Shown here piece by piece: positions 8,037 to 16,088 of a stretch of 64,000 bases of DNA. The DNA is taken from NCBI GenBank assembly GCA_963790525.1, contig CAWBOV010000003.1, positions 558,001 to 622,000 of the forward strand, read 5' to 3'. Source of the DNA: CAWBOV01 sp963790525. GTDB taxonomy: Bacteria; Actinomycetota; Actinomycetes; Mycobacteriales; Jatrophihabitantaceae. Position 1 is the first letter of the stretch; each line of letters starts with the position of its first letter. The notes under the pieces were generated by a model that made no database searches, was not told where the DNA came from, and worked only from the letters and a program-made list of their open reading frames with translations. Position numbers and translations under genes: made by a program.

Positions 8037-10115
8037 CTACCCGGTCGCCGTCAGGTCGTAGACGGTCGAACCGCCCACCGTCGTGGCGGTGTAGTTGGCC
8101 TCGACCCACGCGGTGATCTGAGCGGCCACCGAGGAGGTCCCCTCTGCGTCACCGCCGCCGGTGGATCCGGCGATGAAGTAGTGGATCCTGCCCGCGGCGA
8201 CGTACGCCTTGAACGCGGCGAGGGTGGGGGTGGCGTCGCTGCCGGTGAACCCGCCGATCGCCATCACGGCCTTGTTGCTGGCCAGTTCGAGCGGAGCGGC
8301 CGACTGGGAACCGACGGTCGCCGCGGCCCACGTCGTCGTCGTCTTCTCCAGCAGGGCGACGACCGCGGCACTGGCCGTGTCACCGCCCCCGCCGGCCGCC
8401 GCTGCCGAGCCGGTCGTCGACCCGGATGTCGTCGCGCCGGTCGAGCCCGGCCGCGTCGTACCCGTCGTACCGGTCCCGGTCGGTGCGCTCCCCGTGGGCG
8501 CGGTCCCGCTCGGGCGGGTGCCGGAGAACTGCCTACCGACCCCGCCGCCACCGGCACCGGCACCACCCATCCCGGACCCGGCCGATGCCGGTCCCGCGGT
8601 CGGCGTGCTCCCGGTGTGAGGCGTGGACGCGGTGCTGACGGCCCACGCGGCCGACCCGCCGAGCCCGGCGAGTGCCGAGACGACCACGAGGACGACCGTC
8701 AGGCGCCTGAGCGCGCGGGGCCGCACCAGCAGCGCGACGGTGGCGACGACCCCTGCCGCCGCGACGGCGTACCGCAGGCTCGGGTACCAGGACGACGCAC
8801 TGTCGAGCAGGTGGACGCTCCACGCGGCGGTGACGGCCACCATCAGGGCCAGCCCGATCCGCGCGAACGAGGTCTCGCGCCTGGCCCACAGCAGCCGGGA
8901 CGTCGTCGCGACGAGCGCGGCGATCGCCGGTGCCAGAGCCACGGTGTAATAGGGGTGGATGGTGCCCTGCATGTAGCTGAAGACCAGGCCGGTGACCACC
9001 AGCCAACCGCCCCAGAGCAGGAGGCCGGCGCGGGTCCGGTCGGTGCGCGGTGCGGAGCGGGTCGCCCACAGGCCGAGCACCAGGGCCACCAACGCCGCGG
9101 GTAGCAACCACGAGATCATTCCGGCCATCTCGACGTTGAACAGCCGCGTGATCCCGGGGGATCCGCCGAAGTTCGCGCCGCCGCCGTTGCCGGCACCACC
9201 GCTGCTTCCGGCGGATGCGCCGAACAGCCGTCCGAGTCCGTTGTAACCGAAGGCCAGCTCGAGTGCGCTGTTGTCGGTCGAGCCACCGATGTAGGGCCGC
9301 GACGACGCCGGCCACACCTGGACGAGCGCGTACCACCAGCCGGCGGAGACGATCATCGTGACCAGGGCGGCCAGGAGCTGGACGACCCTGCGGCGCAAGG
9401 GGTTCGGCGCGGCGACGAGGTACACGAGCCCGAACGCGGGAACGACGAGGAGGGCCTGTCCCATCTTGGTGATGAAACCGAAGCCGATCGCCACCCCGGC
9501 CAGCATCAGCCATCGGGTGGACGCGGCTTCCAGCGCCCGGACCACGGCATAGGCTCCGGCGACCATGAGCAGCACCAGCAGCGCGTCGGGGTTGTTGAAG
9601 CGGAACATCAGCGTCGCCGCGGGCGTCAGGGCGAGCATCGCCCCGGCGGCGAGTCCGGCGCCGTGGCCGGAGAGCCGCCGCACGGCGCCGTAGACGAGCG
9701 CGACCGCCAGCACGCCCTCGATCGCCTGCGGGGCCAGCATGCTCCAGCTGCTGAAGCCGAAGATCCGTCCCGAGAGCTCCATCACCCACAGGGATGCAGG
9801 CGGCTTGTCGACGGTGATGAAGTTCGACGAGTCGATCGACCCGAACAGGAACGCCTTCCAGCTCTTGGTGCCTGCCTGGACGGCCGCCGCGTAGAAGGAG
9901 TTCGCGGTGCCCGACGCGCCGAGTCCCCAGAGGTACAGCAGGGCGGTGCCCGTCAGGAGCGCGTACAGCGACGGCCGTGCCCACGCGGGGTCGTCGGGGG
10001 CGCCGGCGAACCGCTCGCGCAGACGCCGCCGCGGCGGCGTGTACCCGGGTGGCGGGGGCGTGGGTCTCGCCGGTGGGGCAGGGGATGGTGGTGCATCGAG
10101 CACGGATGCGGTCAT
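8037..10115 (-). CDS. ArnT/PMT-like glycosyltransferase (GT39 family)
   Basis: 692-residue polytopic membrane protein. After a Pro-rich cytoplasmic N-terminus (residues 1-40), TM helices begin at LYALLTGTALLYLWGLG. The first periplasmic loop contains SIDSSNFITVDKPPASLWVM, the acidic/DKPP region typical of GT39 enzymes that use polyprenyl-phosphate sugars. About 11-12 helices follow to near residue 495, then a low-complexity Gly/Ser/Thr/Pro segment (about 500-585) and a small C-terminal domain (NKAVMAIGGFTGSDATPTL, IHYFIAGS) common to actinobacterial members. It probably adds a sugar to an envelope lipid, polymer or protein; donor and acceptor are unknown. ATG 10115 has GAGAGG upstream. Confidence 0.85.
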   Translation of the reverse strand: MTASVLDAPPSPAPPARPTPPPPGYTPPRRRLRERFAGAPDDPAWARPSLYALLTGTALLYLWGLGASGTANSFYAAAVQAGTKSWKAFLFGSIDSSNFITVDKPPASLWVMELSGRIFGFSSWSMLAPQAIEGVLAVALVYGAVRRLSGHGAGLAAGAMLALTPAATLMFRFNNPDALLVLLMVAGAYAVVRALEAASTRWLMLAGVAIGFGFITKMGQALLVVPAFGLVYLVAAPNPLRRRVVQLLAALVTMIVSAGWWYALVQVWPASSRPYIGGSTDNSALELAFGYNGLGRLFGASAGSSGGAGNGGGANFGGSPGITRLFNVEMAGMISWLLPAALVALVLGLWATRSAPRTDRTRAGLLLWGGWLVVTGLVFSYMQGTIHPYYTVALAPAIAALVATTSRLLWARRETSFARIGLALMVAVTAAWSVHLLDSASSWYPSLRYAVAAAGVVATVALLVRPRALRRLTVVLVVVSALAGLGGSAAWAVSTASTPHTGSTPTAGPASAGSGMGGAGAGGGGVGRQFSGTRPSGTAPTGSAPTGTGTTGTTRPGSTGATTSGSTTGSAAAAGGGGDTASAAVVALLEKTTTTWAAATVGSQSAAPLELASNKAVMAIGGFTGSDATPTLAAFKAYVAAGRIHYFIAGSTGGGDAEGTSSVAAQITAWVEANYTATTVGGSTVYDLTATG

Positions 10116-10222
10116 CGGTCACCTCTCAGGCAGGACGACGATCTGCTCGCCGCGGTGAGGATCACCATCCAGGCGCGGGCCGGGCGTTCGCTGAACGTCC
10201 GCTGTGTGAACGCTGAGCGTCC

Positions 10223-11026
10223 TCAGCCCAGGGTCACGGATAGTGCGACGTCGTCCACCGGGAAGTCGCCGTCCACCCAGGCGGTGACCCAGACCCGGTG
10301 GAGCGTCAGATTCCCGCCGTAGTTGGACAGGAACGCCGTGTCCGTGGCATCCCGGCCGGTCGCCAGGCGGACGAGCGCCTGGCGCGGCGCCAGCCGGGTC
10401 GGGTCGATCACGTACCAGACACCGTCGACGCAGGCCTCGGCCACGGCGTGGAAGTCCATCGGGTACAGGCCGGGCGCGTAGACCGCGACCACGCGGGCCG
10501 GTACCTCGAGCGCTCTGAGCAGTGCGACCGACAGGTGGGCGAAGTCCCGGCACACGCCCCGCCCGCCGATCAGGGTGTCGACCGCGCCGTCGGTGACGTC
10601 GCTGCTGCCACTGACGTAGTCCAGGCGGGCCCGGACCCAGTCGCCCACGGCGGCGACCATCGCGGCCGGGTCGGCGATCCCGGCGAACTCACGGCGGGCG
10701 AATCCCGCCAGCCGGTCGGACTCGCAGTAGCGGCTGGGGCGCAGGTACAGGAGCAGGTCGGCGTCGTCGGCCACGTGCGGGCCGCTCGTGCCCTCGACGC
10801 GTGCGGTGTAGTCCAGCACGACCTCACCGGCGGCGACGTCGACGAGCCAGATCCGCCCGCCGTGCGGCGCTGACACCTCCTCGTAGTGCACACCGACGCC
10901 GTCGTGGGTGATCGCTGCGGTCTCGGTGAGAGCGTGGCCGGCCGATTCCGCCACCGCCACCTGGAAGGCCAGGCGAGCGGGAGCGTCGACGGTGAGAGCG
11001 AGGTGCGCGCCGACGAATCTGATCAC
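10223..11026 (-). CDS. transglutaminase-like cysteine peptidase family protein
   Basis: 267 residues with the transglutaminase-core triad visible: Cys in GGRGVCRDFAHLSVAL, His in PMDFHAVAEACVDG and Asp in WYVIDPTRLAP. The N-terminal 100 residues form a beta-rich domain often paired with this core in bacteria. No signal peptide is visible, so it is likely cytoplasmic. It probably hydrolyses or cross-links amide bonds; the substrate is unknown. It lies 25 bp downstream of two PRC-barrel genes on the same strand and may share their transcript. Confidence 0.8.
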   Translation of the reverse strand: MIRFVGAHLALTVDAPARLAFQVAVAESAGHALTETAAITHDGVGVHYEEVSAPHGGRIWLVDVAAGEVVLDYTARVEGTSGPHVADDADLLLYLRPSRYCESDRLAGFARREFAGIADPAAMVAAVGDWVRARLDYVSGSSDVTDGAVDTLIGGRGVCRDFAHLSVALLRALEVPARVVAVYAPGLYPMDFHAVAEACVDGVWYVIDPTRLAPRQALVRLATGRDATDTAFLSNYGGNLTLHRVWVTAWVDGDFPVDDVALSVTLG

Positions 11027-11051
11027 GCGCGGAGTGCGCCCCGGCGCCGTG

Positions 11052-11510
11052 TCAGGCCGATGTCGGCGACGGGGTCGGCGCCGAGACGACCAGCGCGTAC
11101 GAGCCGAGGCCGCGGATCCGGTCGGGTGCGAGGTCCCCGCCCGACGAGGTGATCGTGCCGAGAGCGCCGGTGTCGGTGTCGATCTCGACGTCGGTGACGA
11201 CCCCGATCACGTCGCCGTTGTCGCCGAGCACCCGTACGTTCAGCAGCGGCCGCTCGCCCTTGGAGGTGGCGATCTCGTCCGTGGTGCGCGGCTCGCGCAG
11301 GCTCGCCTCGTCGTCGACGATGGCCGCGCTGCCGCCGATGCCGGCCAGGCTCGCGTGGTCGACGAAGGACGCCTTGCGCCCCTTGCCGATCTGCCAGGCG
11401 ACCACGTGCAGGGTGGGCACGTCGATCACCGCGGCTGTGATCGAGCCGAGGTCCTCCGCGCTGGTGCGCGACACGACGGGGTAGCCGATGAGTGCGTTCA
11501 GACCGGTCAT
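11052..11510 (-). CDS. PRC-barrel domain protein, short
   Basis: 152 residues. It begins MTGLNALIGYPVVSRTSAEDLGSITAAVID, a PRC-barrel strand pattern, followed by LHVVAWQIGKGRKASFVDHASLAGIG and a second barrel-like half (LNVRVLGDNGDVIGVVTDVEIDTDTG). The start overlaps the stop of the upstream PRC gene by 4 nt (ATGA), so the two are coupled and probably made in equal amounts. PRC barrels are small protein- or RNA-interaction modules; no specific role can be read here. Confidence 0.75.
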   Translation of the reverse strand: MTGLNALIGYPVVSRTSAEDLGSITAAVIDVPTLHVVAWQIGKGRKASFVDHASLAGIGGSAAIVDDEASLREPRTTDEIATSKGERPLLNVRVLGDNGDVIGVVTDVEIDTDTGALGTITSSGGDLAPDRIRGLGSYALVVSAPTPSPTSA

Positions 11511-12118
11511 GCCTGTTCCCCCAACTGGGCGCGGAAGTCCTCGACGGCTCCGCCGAAGCCGGACAGGTCGTCGCGGATGAACGGCTCGACGCTCGCCGGG
11601 ACGACGAGGTTCGTGCCGGAGATGGCCAGCGCCATGGGCAGCGGGATGAACAGCTGATGCCCGGCCCGTCCCTGCAGCGCCGGATCGCCCAGCAACTGGT
11701 AGCCGACGACCGTCCCGGCGCGACCGGACACGCTGCCGACCACGCCGATCTCGACGACGAGGTCGGTCACGTCGCCGAGGCGGTCACCACCGTCGGTGAG
11801 CACGGTGTTGCCGAGGACGTTGCGGTGCGCCTGAGCCCGGGAGTCGGAGCGCGCGTCGGAGTCCAGGGCCGCGCCGGTCTCGACCATGACGGCGTCCCTG
11901 CCGATCGCGTGCACCGAGGTCATCGGCAGGATCGCCTTGAGGGGCCCGGCGAACAGGCCGCCGCGCTTGTTGAGGGTGAAGCCCACCAGGCGCCCCTCGT
12001 CGGGGGAGTAGACGACGTCCTTGACGTCCGCGAGGGCCTCGCCCGCGCTGATGCTCACGACGGGCAGGCCGGAGAGCTCCGTGCCGCGGACGAGCACGAT
12101 CGGCTCGGGGGAGCTCAC
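11507..12118 (-). CDS. PRC-barrel domain protein, long
   Basis: 203 residues with two PRC-like repeats: LSGLPVVSISAGEALADVKDVVY, and after residue 90 GNTVLTDGGDRLGDVTDLVVEIG. GTG 12118 overlaps the stop of an upstream 48-codon membrane peptide gene in the sequence GTGA. The three genes form one translationally coupled string. Function unknown; paired PRC proteins occur in many actinobacteria. Confidence 0.75.
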   Translation of the reverse strand: MSSPEPIVLVRGTELSGLPVVSISAGEALADVKDVVYSPDEGRLVGFTLNKRGGLFAGPLKAILPMTSVHAIGRDAVMVETGAALDSDARSDSRAQAHRNVLGNTVLTDGGDRLGDVTDLVVEIGVVGSVSGRAGTVVGYQLLGDPALQGRAGHQLFIPLPMALAISGTNLVVPASVEPFIRDDLSGFGGAVEDFRAQLGEQA

Positions 12119-12261
12119 GTGGAGCCACCCGTGCCGCGGGTCCGCTTCGTGCCGGGCGTGGCGATGATCCCGCCGGCGCGGCGGCGGCGCTGGACGAGGG
12201 CCACCGCGCCGACGGCGGCGAGGAGAACGACGATCACGATGATGACGATGGCGAGCGTCAT
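12115..12261 (-). CDS. 48-residue single-pass membrane peptide
   Basis: Starts ATG 12261 as MTLAIVIIVIVVLLAAVGAV, one hydrophobic helix, then the basic stretch QRRRRAGG and a Thr/Gly-rich tail. Under the positive-inside rule the tail would be cytoplasmic. It overlaps the PRC-barrel gene start by 4 nt and ends where that gene begins. GC at third codon positions is very high, as in real genes here. I infer that it tethers or assists the PRC proteins at the membrane; this is not shown by sequence alone. Confidence 0.65.
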   Translation of the reverse strand: MTLAIVIIVIVVLLAAVGAVALVQRRRRAGGIIATPGTKRTRGTGGST

Positions 12262-12431
12262 GAGCGCGGGGGGAATGTCCGGGGAGTCATGTCTGCAGGC
12301 TAAGGCTTGGCACAGGTCCGTGTCGCGGCCGGACGCCGATCGTCGGACCGCCGCCCGGGCCGGGTGCCGGGTAGGCTCCGGTCCCTGTGCTGCTCGGCGC
12401 GGACGGTGCGGTCGCCCGTCGCCGGGCGTGC

Positions 12432-12503
12432 GGGCGCTTAGCTCAGCGGAAGAGCTCTCGGCTTACACCCGAGCGGTCGGCGGTTCGAACCCGTCAGCGC
12501 CCA
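12432..12503 (+). tRNA. tRNA-Val (anticodon TAC)
   Basis: Acceptor arms GGGCGCT (12432-12438) and AGCGCCC (12496-12502) pair fully, with discriminator A 12503. The D-arm has AGCTCAGCGGAAGAGCT. The anticodon stem CTCGG / CCGAG encloses loop CTTACAC, giving anticodon TAC at 12464-12466. The T-arm holds GGTTCGAAC. CCA is not encoded in full. A possible -10 TAGGCT lies at 12372-12377. Confidence 0.95.
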
Positions 12504-12558
12504 CCCGCGGACGTGCGGTACGCCGCCGAACAGGACGTGCAGGGAAGGGGTACCGGAG

Positions 12559-13494
12559 ATGGATTGGACGCTGGCACTGGCGGCGTGCGGTATCGGCGTG
12601 GTCGTCGGGTTGACCGGCATGGGCGGCGGTGCCCTGATGACCCCGGTGCTGGTGCTGTTCTTCGGCATCACGCCGCTGGCCGCGGTCTCGAGCGACCTGG
12701 TGGCCGCCGCGATCATGAAGCCGGTCGGGTCCCTGGTCCACCTGCGCAAGGGCACGGTGCGCCTCGATCTCGTGAAGTGGCTCTGTGTCGGCTCGGTGCC
12801 GTCGGCGTTCGGTGGGGTGCTCATCGCGCGCGCGCTCGGCAAGGGCGCCGGGGTGCAGGACTTCATCCAGCGGGCGCTCGGCGTCGCGCTGATCATTGCC
12901 GCGCTGGGCCTGCTCATCCGCGCCTACGTGCGGCTGGTCGAACGTGCGCGCAAGCGCGACGGGAGGCTGGCGCCCGATCCGGTCGGGCCGCCGACCATCA
13001 CCGTCCGGCCGATCCCGACGGTTCTCGTCGGGGCCGTCGGCGGCGTCGTGGTGGGGCTGACGTCGGTCGGTTCCGGCTCATTGATCATCATCGCGCTGAT
13101 GGCGCTCTACCCCGGGTTGCGGGCCAGCGAACTGGTCGGCACCGATCTGGTCCAGGCGGTCCCGCTGGTGGCATCGGCGGCGTTCGGCCACATCCTGTTC
13201 GGCGATTTCCAGCTGTCCCTGACCACCTCGCTGCTGGTCGGCAGCATTCCCGGTGTGTTCATCGGCGCGCACCTGTCCTCGCACCTGCCCGGCGGCTTGA
13301 TCCGGCGGGCGCTCGCGTTCGTCCTTCTCGCGTCGGCGCTGAAGCTGCTGGGCGTGGGGACGACCGAGACGGGCATCGTGCTGGGCATCCTGCTGGTCCT
13401 GGCGCCGCCCGTCTGGATGTACGTCCGTCACCGGCACGGGCTGCCTGCCCTGGCGCACCGGGAGCCACCGAAGGTCGGCGCTACCAGCGGTTGA
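12559..13494 (+). CDS. sulfite exporter TauE/SafE family membrane protein
   Basis: 311 residues and about eight TM helices in two repeats. The first repeat starts DWTLALAACGIGVVVGLTGMGGGALMTP and the second PTVLVGAVGGVVVGLTSVGSGSLIII; the paired Gly-rich GLTGMGGG and GLTSVGSG motifs are the TauE/SafE hallmark. A cytoplasmic basic loop (VERARKRDGRLAPDPVGPP) separates the halves. It likely exports or imports a small sulfur-containing or organic anion; the substrate is unknown. Its 3' end overlaps a small opposite-strand gene by 14 nt. Confidence 0.85.
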   Translation: MDWTLALAACGIGVVVGLTGMGGGALMTPVLVLFFGITPLAAVSSDLVAAAIMKPVGSLVHLRKGTVRLDLVKWLCVGSVPSAFGGVLIARALGKGAGVQDFIQRALGVALIIAALGLLIRAYVRLVERARKRDGRLAPDPVGPPTITVRPIPTVLVGAVGGVVVGLTSVGSGSLIIIALMALYPGLRASELVGTDLVQAVPLVASAAFGHILFGDFQLSLTTSLLVGSIPGVFIGAHLSSHLPGGLIRRALAFVLLASALKLLGVGTTETGIVLGILLVLAPPVWMYVRHRHGLPALAHREPPKVGATSG

Positions 13495-13612
13495 GGGCGA
13501 GGTGCCACAGCTCCTCGTCATAGGCCTCGTGCAGCGCCTGTTCGGCGCAGGCCCGGGCGCGCTCGCTCGCGTCGGTGATCGCGGAGCCGTAGCTCTCGAC
13601 TGCTTCGTCCAT
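13481..13612 (-). CDS. 43-residue hypothetical protein
   Basis: ATG 13612, encoding MDEAVESYGSAITDASERA at its start and ending ELWHLALNRW. Third codon positions are about 90% G or C, much higher than expected by chance, and the predicted protein is an acidic amphipathic helix. A weak GGGGA lies upstream. It is convergent with the TauE/SafE gene, overlapping it by 14 nt. No family recognised. Confidence 0.6.
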   Translation of the reverse strand: MDEAVESYGSAITDASERARACAEQALHEAYDEELWHLALNRW

Positions 13613-13749
13613 GACGTGTCCCCACTGGTGCGGTAGGTCCCCGGGAGGGCGGTGTCTCCCGTCCAGCGTGACCGAACGCGGTGTCGGCGGCGTGCCACGG
13701 GTGTTACGGCGTGAATCCGTGCCCGCGGCAGCCGGTAGCGTTCCCGTCC

Positions 13750-14589
13750 GTGCCGGTCCTCTCAGCGGTGATTGCCGCGATGCGCGAGTGGTACGACCCG
13801 GCCTGGGCCGAGAGCTGGGACGCGGTCGGGCTCGTCTGCGGTGACCCGGACGAGCCGGTGGAGCGGGTACTGCTGGCCGTCGACGCCGTGCCCGCGACCG
13901 TCGCCGAGGCGGCCCGGGTCGGCGCGCAACTGCTCATCACCCACCATCCGCTCCTGCTCACCGGGGTGCACGGAGTCCCCGCCGACGACGCCAAGGGCGC
14001 CCTGGTGCACCGCATGATCCGCGGCGGCATCGCGCACCTGGTCGCCCACACCAACGCCGATGTCGCGCGCCCCGGGGTGTCCGACGCCCTCGCCGCGCTC
14101 TTCGGCCTCACCGGTACCGAGCCGCTGGAGCCCCGTCCGGGCGATCCGACGCGGGGGAGCGGGCGGGTCGGGGATCTCCCCGCGCCCATGACGCTCGCCG
14201 AACTGACCGCGCTCGCCTCTCGGGTGCTGCCCGCGGCCGTTGCCGGGGTCCGCGCCGCCGGGGCGCCCGAGCGGATGGTTCGTCGGCTGGCGGTGTGCGG
14301 TGGATCGGGCGGGTCGTTCGGTCCGGCAGCCGAGGCCCTCGGCGCGGACGCGTTCCTCACCGCCGATCTCAAGCACCACCCGGTCCTGGAGGCGGTCACC
14401 GAACGCTCCGGTCCGGCGATGGCCTGGATCGACGCCGCGCACTGGGCGACCGAGGCGCCGTGGTTGCCGGTCGTGGCCGCGAACCTGCGCGCGCGGTTCG
14501 GCACTACGGTGGACGCAGTCGTCAGCACCCTGGTGACCGATCCGTGGACCATCCACGTCTGCCCGCCCGACCGAACCCCTCCCTCCTGA
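13750..14589 (+). CDS. Nif3-like dinuclear metal center protein
   Basis: 279 residues from GTG 13750. Metal ligand motifs of the Nif3/YbgI/YqfO family are present: LLITHHPLL, LVAHTNADVARPGVSDALA and near the C-terminus WIDAAHWATEAPWL, with CGGSGGSFGPAAEALGADA and DLKHHPVLEA between. Members are often called GTP cyclohydrolase I type 2 homologs, but their true function is unsettled. The adjacent zinc-ribbon and phosphatase genes reproduce a cluster conserved in mycobacteria. An earlier GTG at 13681 is in frame; 13750 fits the family N-terminus. Confidence 0.85.
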   Translation: MPVLSAVIAAMREWYDPAWAESWDAVGLVCGDPDEPVERVLLAVDAVPATVAEAARVGAQLLITHHPLLLTGVHGVPADDAKGALVHRMIRGGIAHLVAHTNADVARPGVSDALAALFGLTGTEPLEPRPGDPTRGSGRVGDLPAPMTLAELTALASRVLPAAVAGVRAAGAPERMVRRLAVCGGSGGSFGPAAEALGADAFLTADLKHHPVLEAVTERSGPAMAWIDAAHWATEAPWLPVVAANLRARFGTTVDAVVSTLVTDPWTIHVCPPDRTPPS

Positions 14590-14605
14590 ATCGAGACCAT
14601 CCGCC

Positions 14606-15349
14606 TTGGTAACTGCAGACCCCGCCGCGCAACGCCGCCTGCTCGACCTGCAGGCCGTCGACACCGCCCTTGCGCAGCTGTCCCACCGCCGTCGCACCCT
14701 GCCCGAGCTGGCCACGATCGCGACCGCGCAGGCCACCCTCGCGGGGCTGCGCGACGATGCCGTGTCGCTCGAGACCGAGATCAGCGACATCGCGGGGGAG
14801 CAGCGACGGCTGGAGAACGACATCGACGTGGTCCGGCAGCGCGAGCAGCGCGATCAGCAGCGCCTGCTCGGCGGCGGTATCCCGGCGAAGGAACTGGAGG
14901 GCCTGCAGCACGAGCTCGGGACGCTGGCCCGACGCCAGGGCGCGCTGGAGGACTCGGCCCTCGAGGTGATGGAACAGCGGGAGGCGCTGGAGTCGAGCCT
15001 GGCCGAGGTCAATGCCCAGCGCGACACCTTCACCCGGGAGCTGGCGGCGGCCGAGCACGCCCGTGACGCCGCCTTCGCCGAGATCGACGCGGCGATCGCG
15101 GCCCGGCAGACCGAGCGCGCCTCCTCGGCGACAGGCATCCCCGAGGACCTCATCGCGCTCTACGACCGCGTGCGCGAGACCTCGGGCGGCGTGGGTGCGG
15201 CCGCGCTGCGCCAGCGCCGCTGCGAGGGCTGCCGTCTCGAACTGGCCGGCAGCGAGCTCAGCGCGGTGCGCCAGGCCGCGCCGGACGAGGTGGTCCGCTG
15301 CGAGAACTGCCGGCGGATCCTGGTTCGCACGCCCGAGTCCGGTCTGTGA
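14606..15349 (+). CDS. coiled-coil and C4 zinc-ribbon protein (CdsZ/CT398-like)
   Basis: 247 residues. Residues about 10-175 are heptad-rich helices (for example ETEISDIAGEQRRLENDIDV, VMEQREALESSLAEVNAQRD) predicted to form an antiparallel coiled coil. The C-terminus carries two CxxC knuckles, CEGC and CENC, forming a zinc ribbon. It sits 16 bp after the Nif3-like gene and 28 bp before a histidine phosphatase, the arrangement seen in mycobacteria. The start is TTG 14606, the only plausible one, with no clear ribosome binding site. Role unknown, probably RNA or nucleic-acid related. Confidence 0.8.
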   Translation: MVTADPAAQRRLLDLQAVDTALAQLSHRRRTLPELATIATAQATLAGLRDDAVSLETEISDIAGEQRRLENDIDVVRQREQRDQQRLLGGGIPAKELEGLQHELGTLARRQGALEDSALEVMEQREALESSLAEVNAQRDTFTRELAAAEHARDAAFAEIDAAIAARQTERASSATGIPEDLIALYDRVRETSGGVGAAALRQRRCEGCRLELAGSELSAVRQAAPDEVVRCENCRRILVRTPESGL

Positions 15350-15377
15350 GCCCGGCCCTCCCGAGAGCCCGGCAGGA

Positions 15378-16046
15378 ATGAGCCCACCGGAACCGGCCGC
15401 GGCCTGGGTTCCCCCCGACCTCGAGCCGACGCGCCTGCTCCTGGTGCGGCACGGCAGCACCGAGCACTCCCTGTCCAGGCGCTTCTCCGGGCGCAACGAG
15501 CTGCCCCTGATCGATCACGGCGTCGCCCAGGCGAGCGCGGCGGCCGTGCGCGTGCTCCGGTGGCAGCCGATCAGCGCCGTGATCTGCTCGCCCCTGCGCC
15601 GCGCACGGCAGAGCGCCGAGCTCGTCGCGGCGGCAGCGGGGGTGGACGCCGTCGTCGACGACGACCTCGCCGAGACCGACTTCGGCGACTTCGAGGGACT
15701 GACCTACGCCGAGGCGGCGCAGCGCCGGCCGCACGAACTCGCCGAGTGGCAGTCCGCGCCGGACCGGCCGCCGCCGCACGGGGAATCCTTCGCCGCCGTG
15801 ACCGCGCGGGTGGACGCCGCCCGCGAGCGCATCGTCGCCGCCCACCGCGGGACGACCGTCGCCGTCGTCACCCATGTGACCCCGATCAAGGTGCTGCTGC
15901 GACTGGCGCTGGGTGCCCCGCCCAGCGCCCTGTTCGCGATGTTCCTCGACACGTCCTCGATCTCGATCGTCGACTACTACGCCGACGGCCCGGGCGTGGT
16001 CCGCCTGGTCAACGACACGAGCCACCTGGACGGCCTGCGCGCCTGA
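15378..16046 (+). CDS. histidine phosphatase family protein
   Basis: 222 residues with the phosphoglycerate mutase-like catalytic motif LLLVRHGSTEHS, CSPLRRARQSAEL, the acidic LAETDFGDFEGLTYAEA and the second histidine in VAVVTHVTPIKVLLRLALG. In mycobacteria the corresponding gene encodes a fusion of RNase HI with this CobC-like phosphatase. Here only about 17 residues precede the phosphatase domain, so the RNase HI half is absent. It is likely an acid phosphatase of broad or unknown substrate. Confidence 0.85.
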   Translation: MSPPEPAAAWVPPDLEPTRLLLVRHGSTEHSLSRRFSGRNELPLIDHGVAQASAAAVRVLRWQPISAVICSPLRRARQSAELVAAAAGVDAVVDDDLAETDFGDFEGLTYAEAAQRRPHELAEWQSAPDRPPPHGESFAAVTARVDAARERIVAAHRGTTVAVVTHVTPIKVLLRLALGAPPSALFAMFLDTSSISIVDYYADGPGVVRLVNDTSHLDGLRA

Positions 16047-16051
16047 CGGGG

Positions 16052-16081
16052 TTGACATGTGACTAAATGGTCACCTATTTT
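16052..16081 (+). promoter_or_regulatory. promoter and ArsR-type operator of the ArsR-SRPBCC gene
   Basis: Consensus -35 TTGACA (16052-16057) and a -10-like TATTTT (16076-16081) are 18 bp apart. Between them the palindrome GTGAC-taaatg-GTCAC (16059-16074) fills the spacer, an ideal place for a repressor. Transcription would begin about 7 nt after the -10, at or next to the A of ATG 16089, which suggests a leaderless mRNA. Confidence 0.7.
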
Positions 16082-16088
16082 GGCAGGC

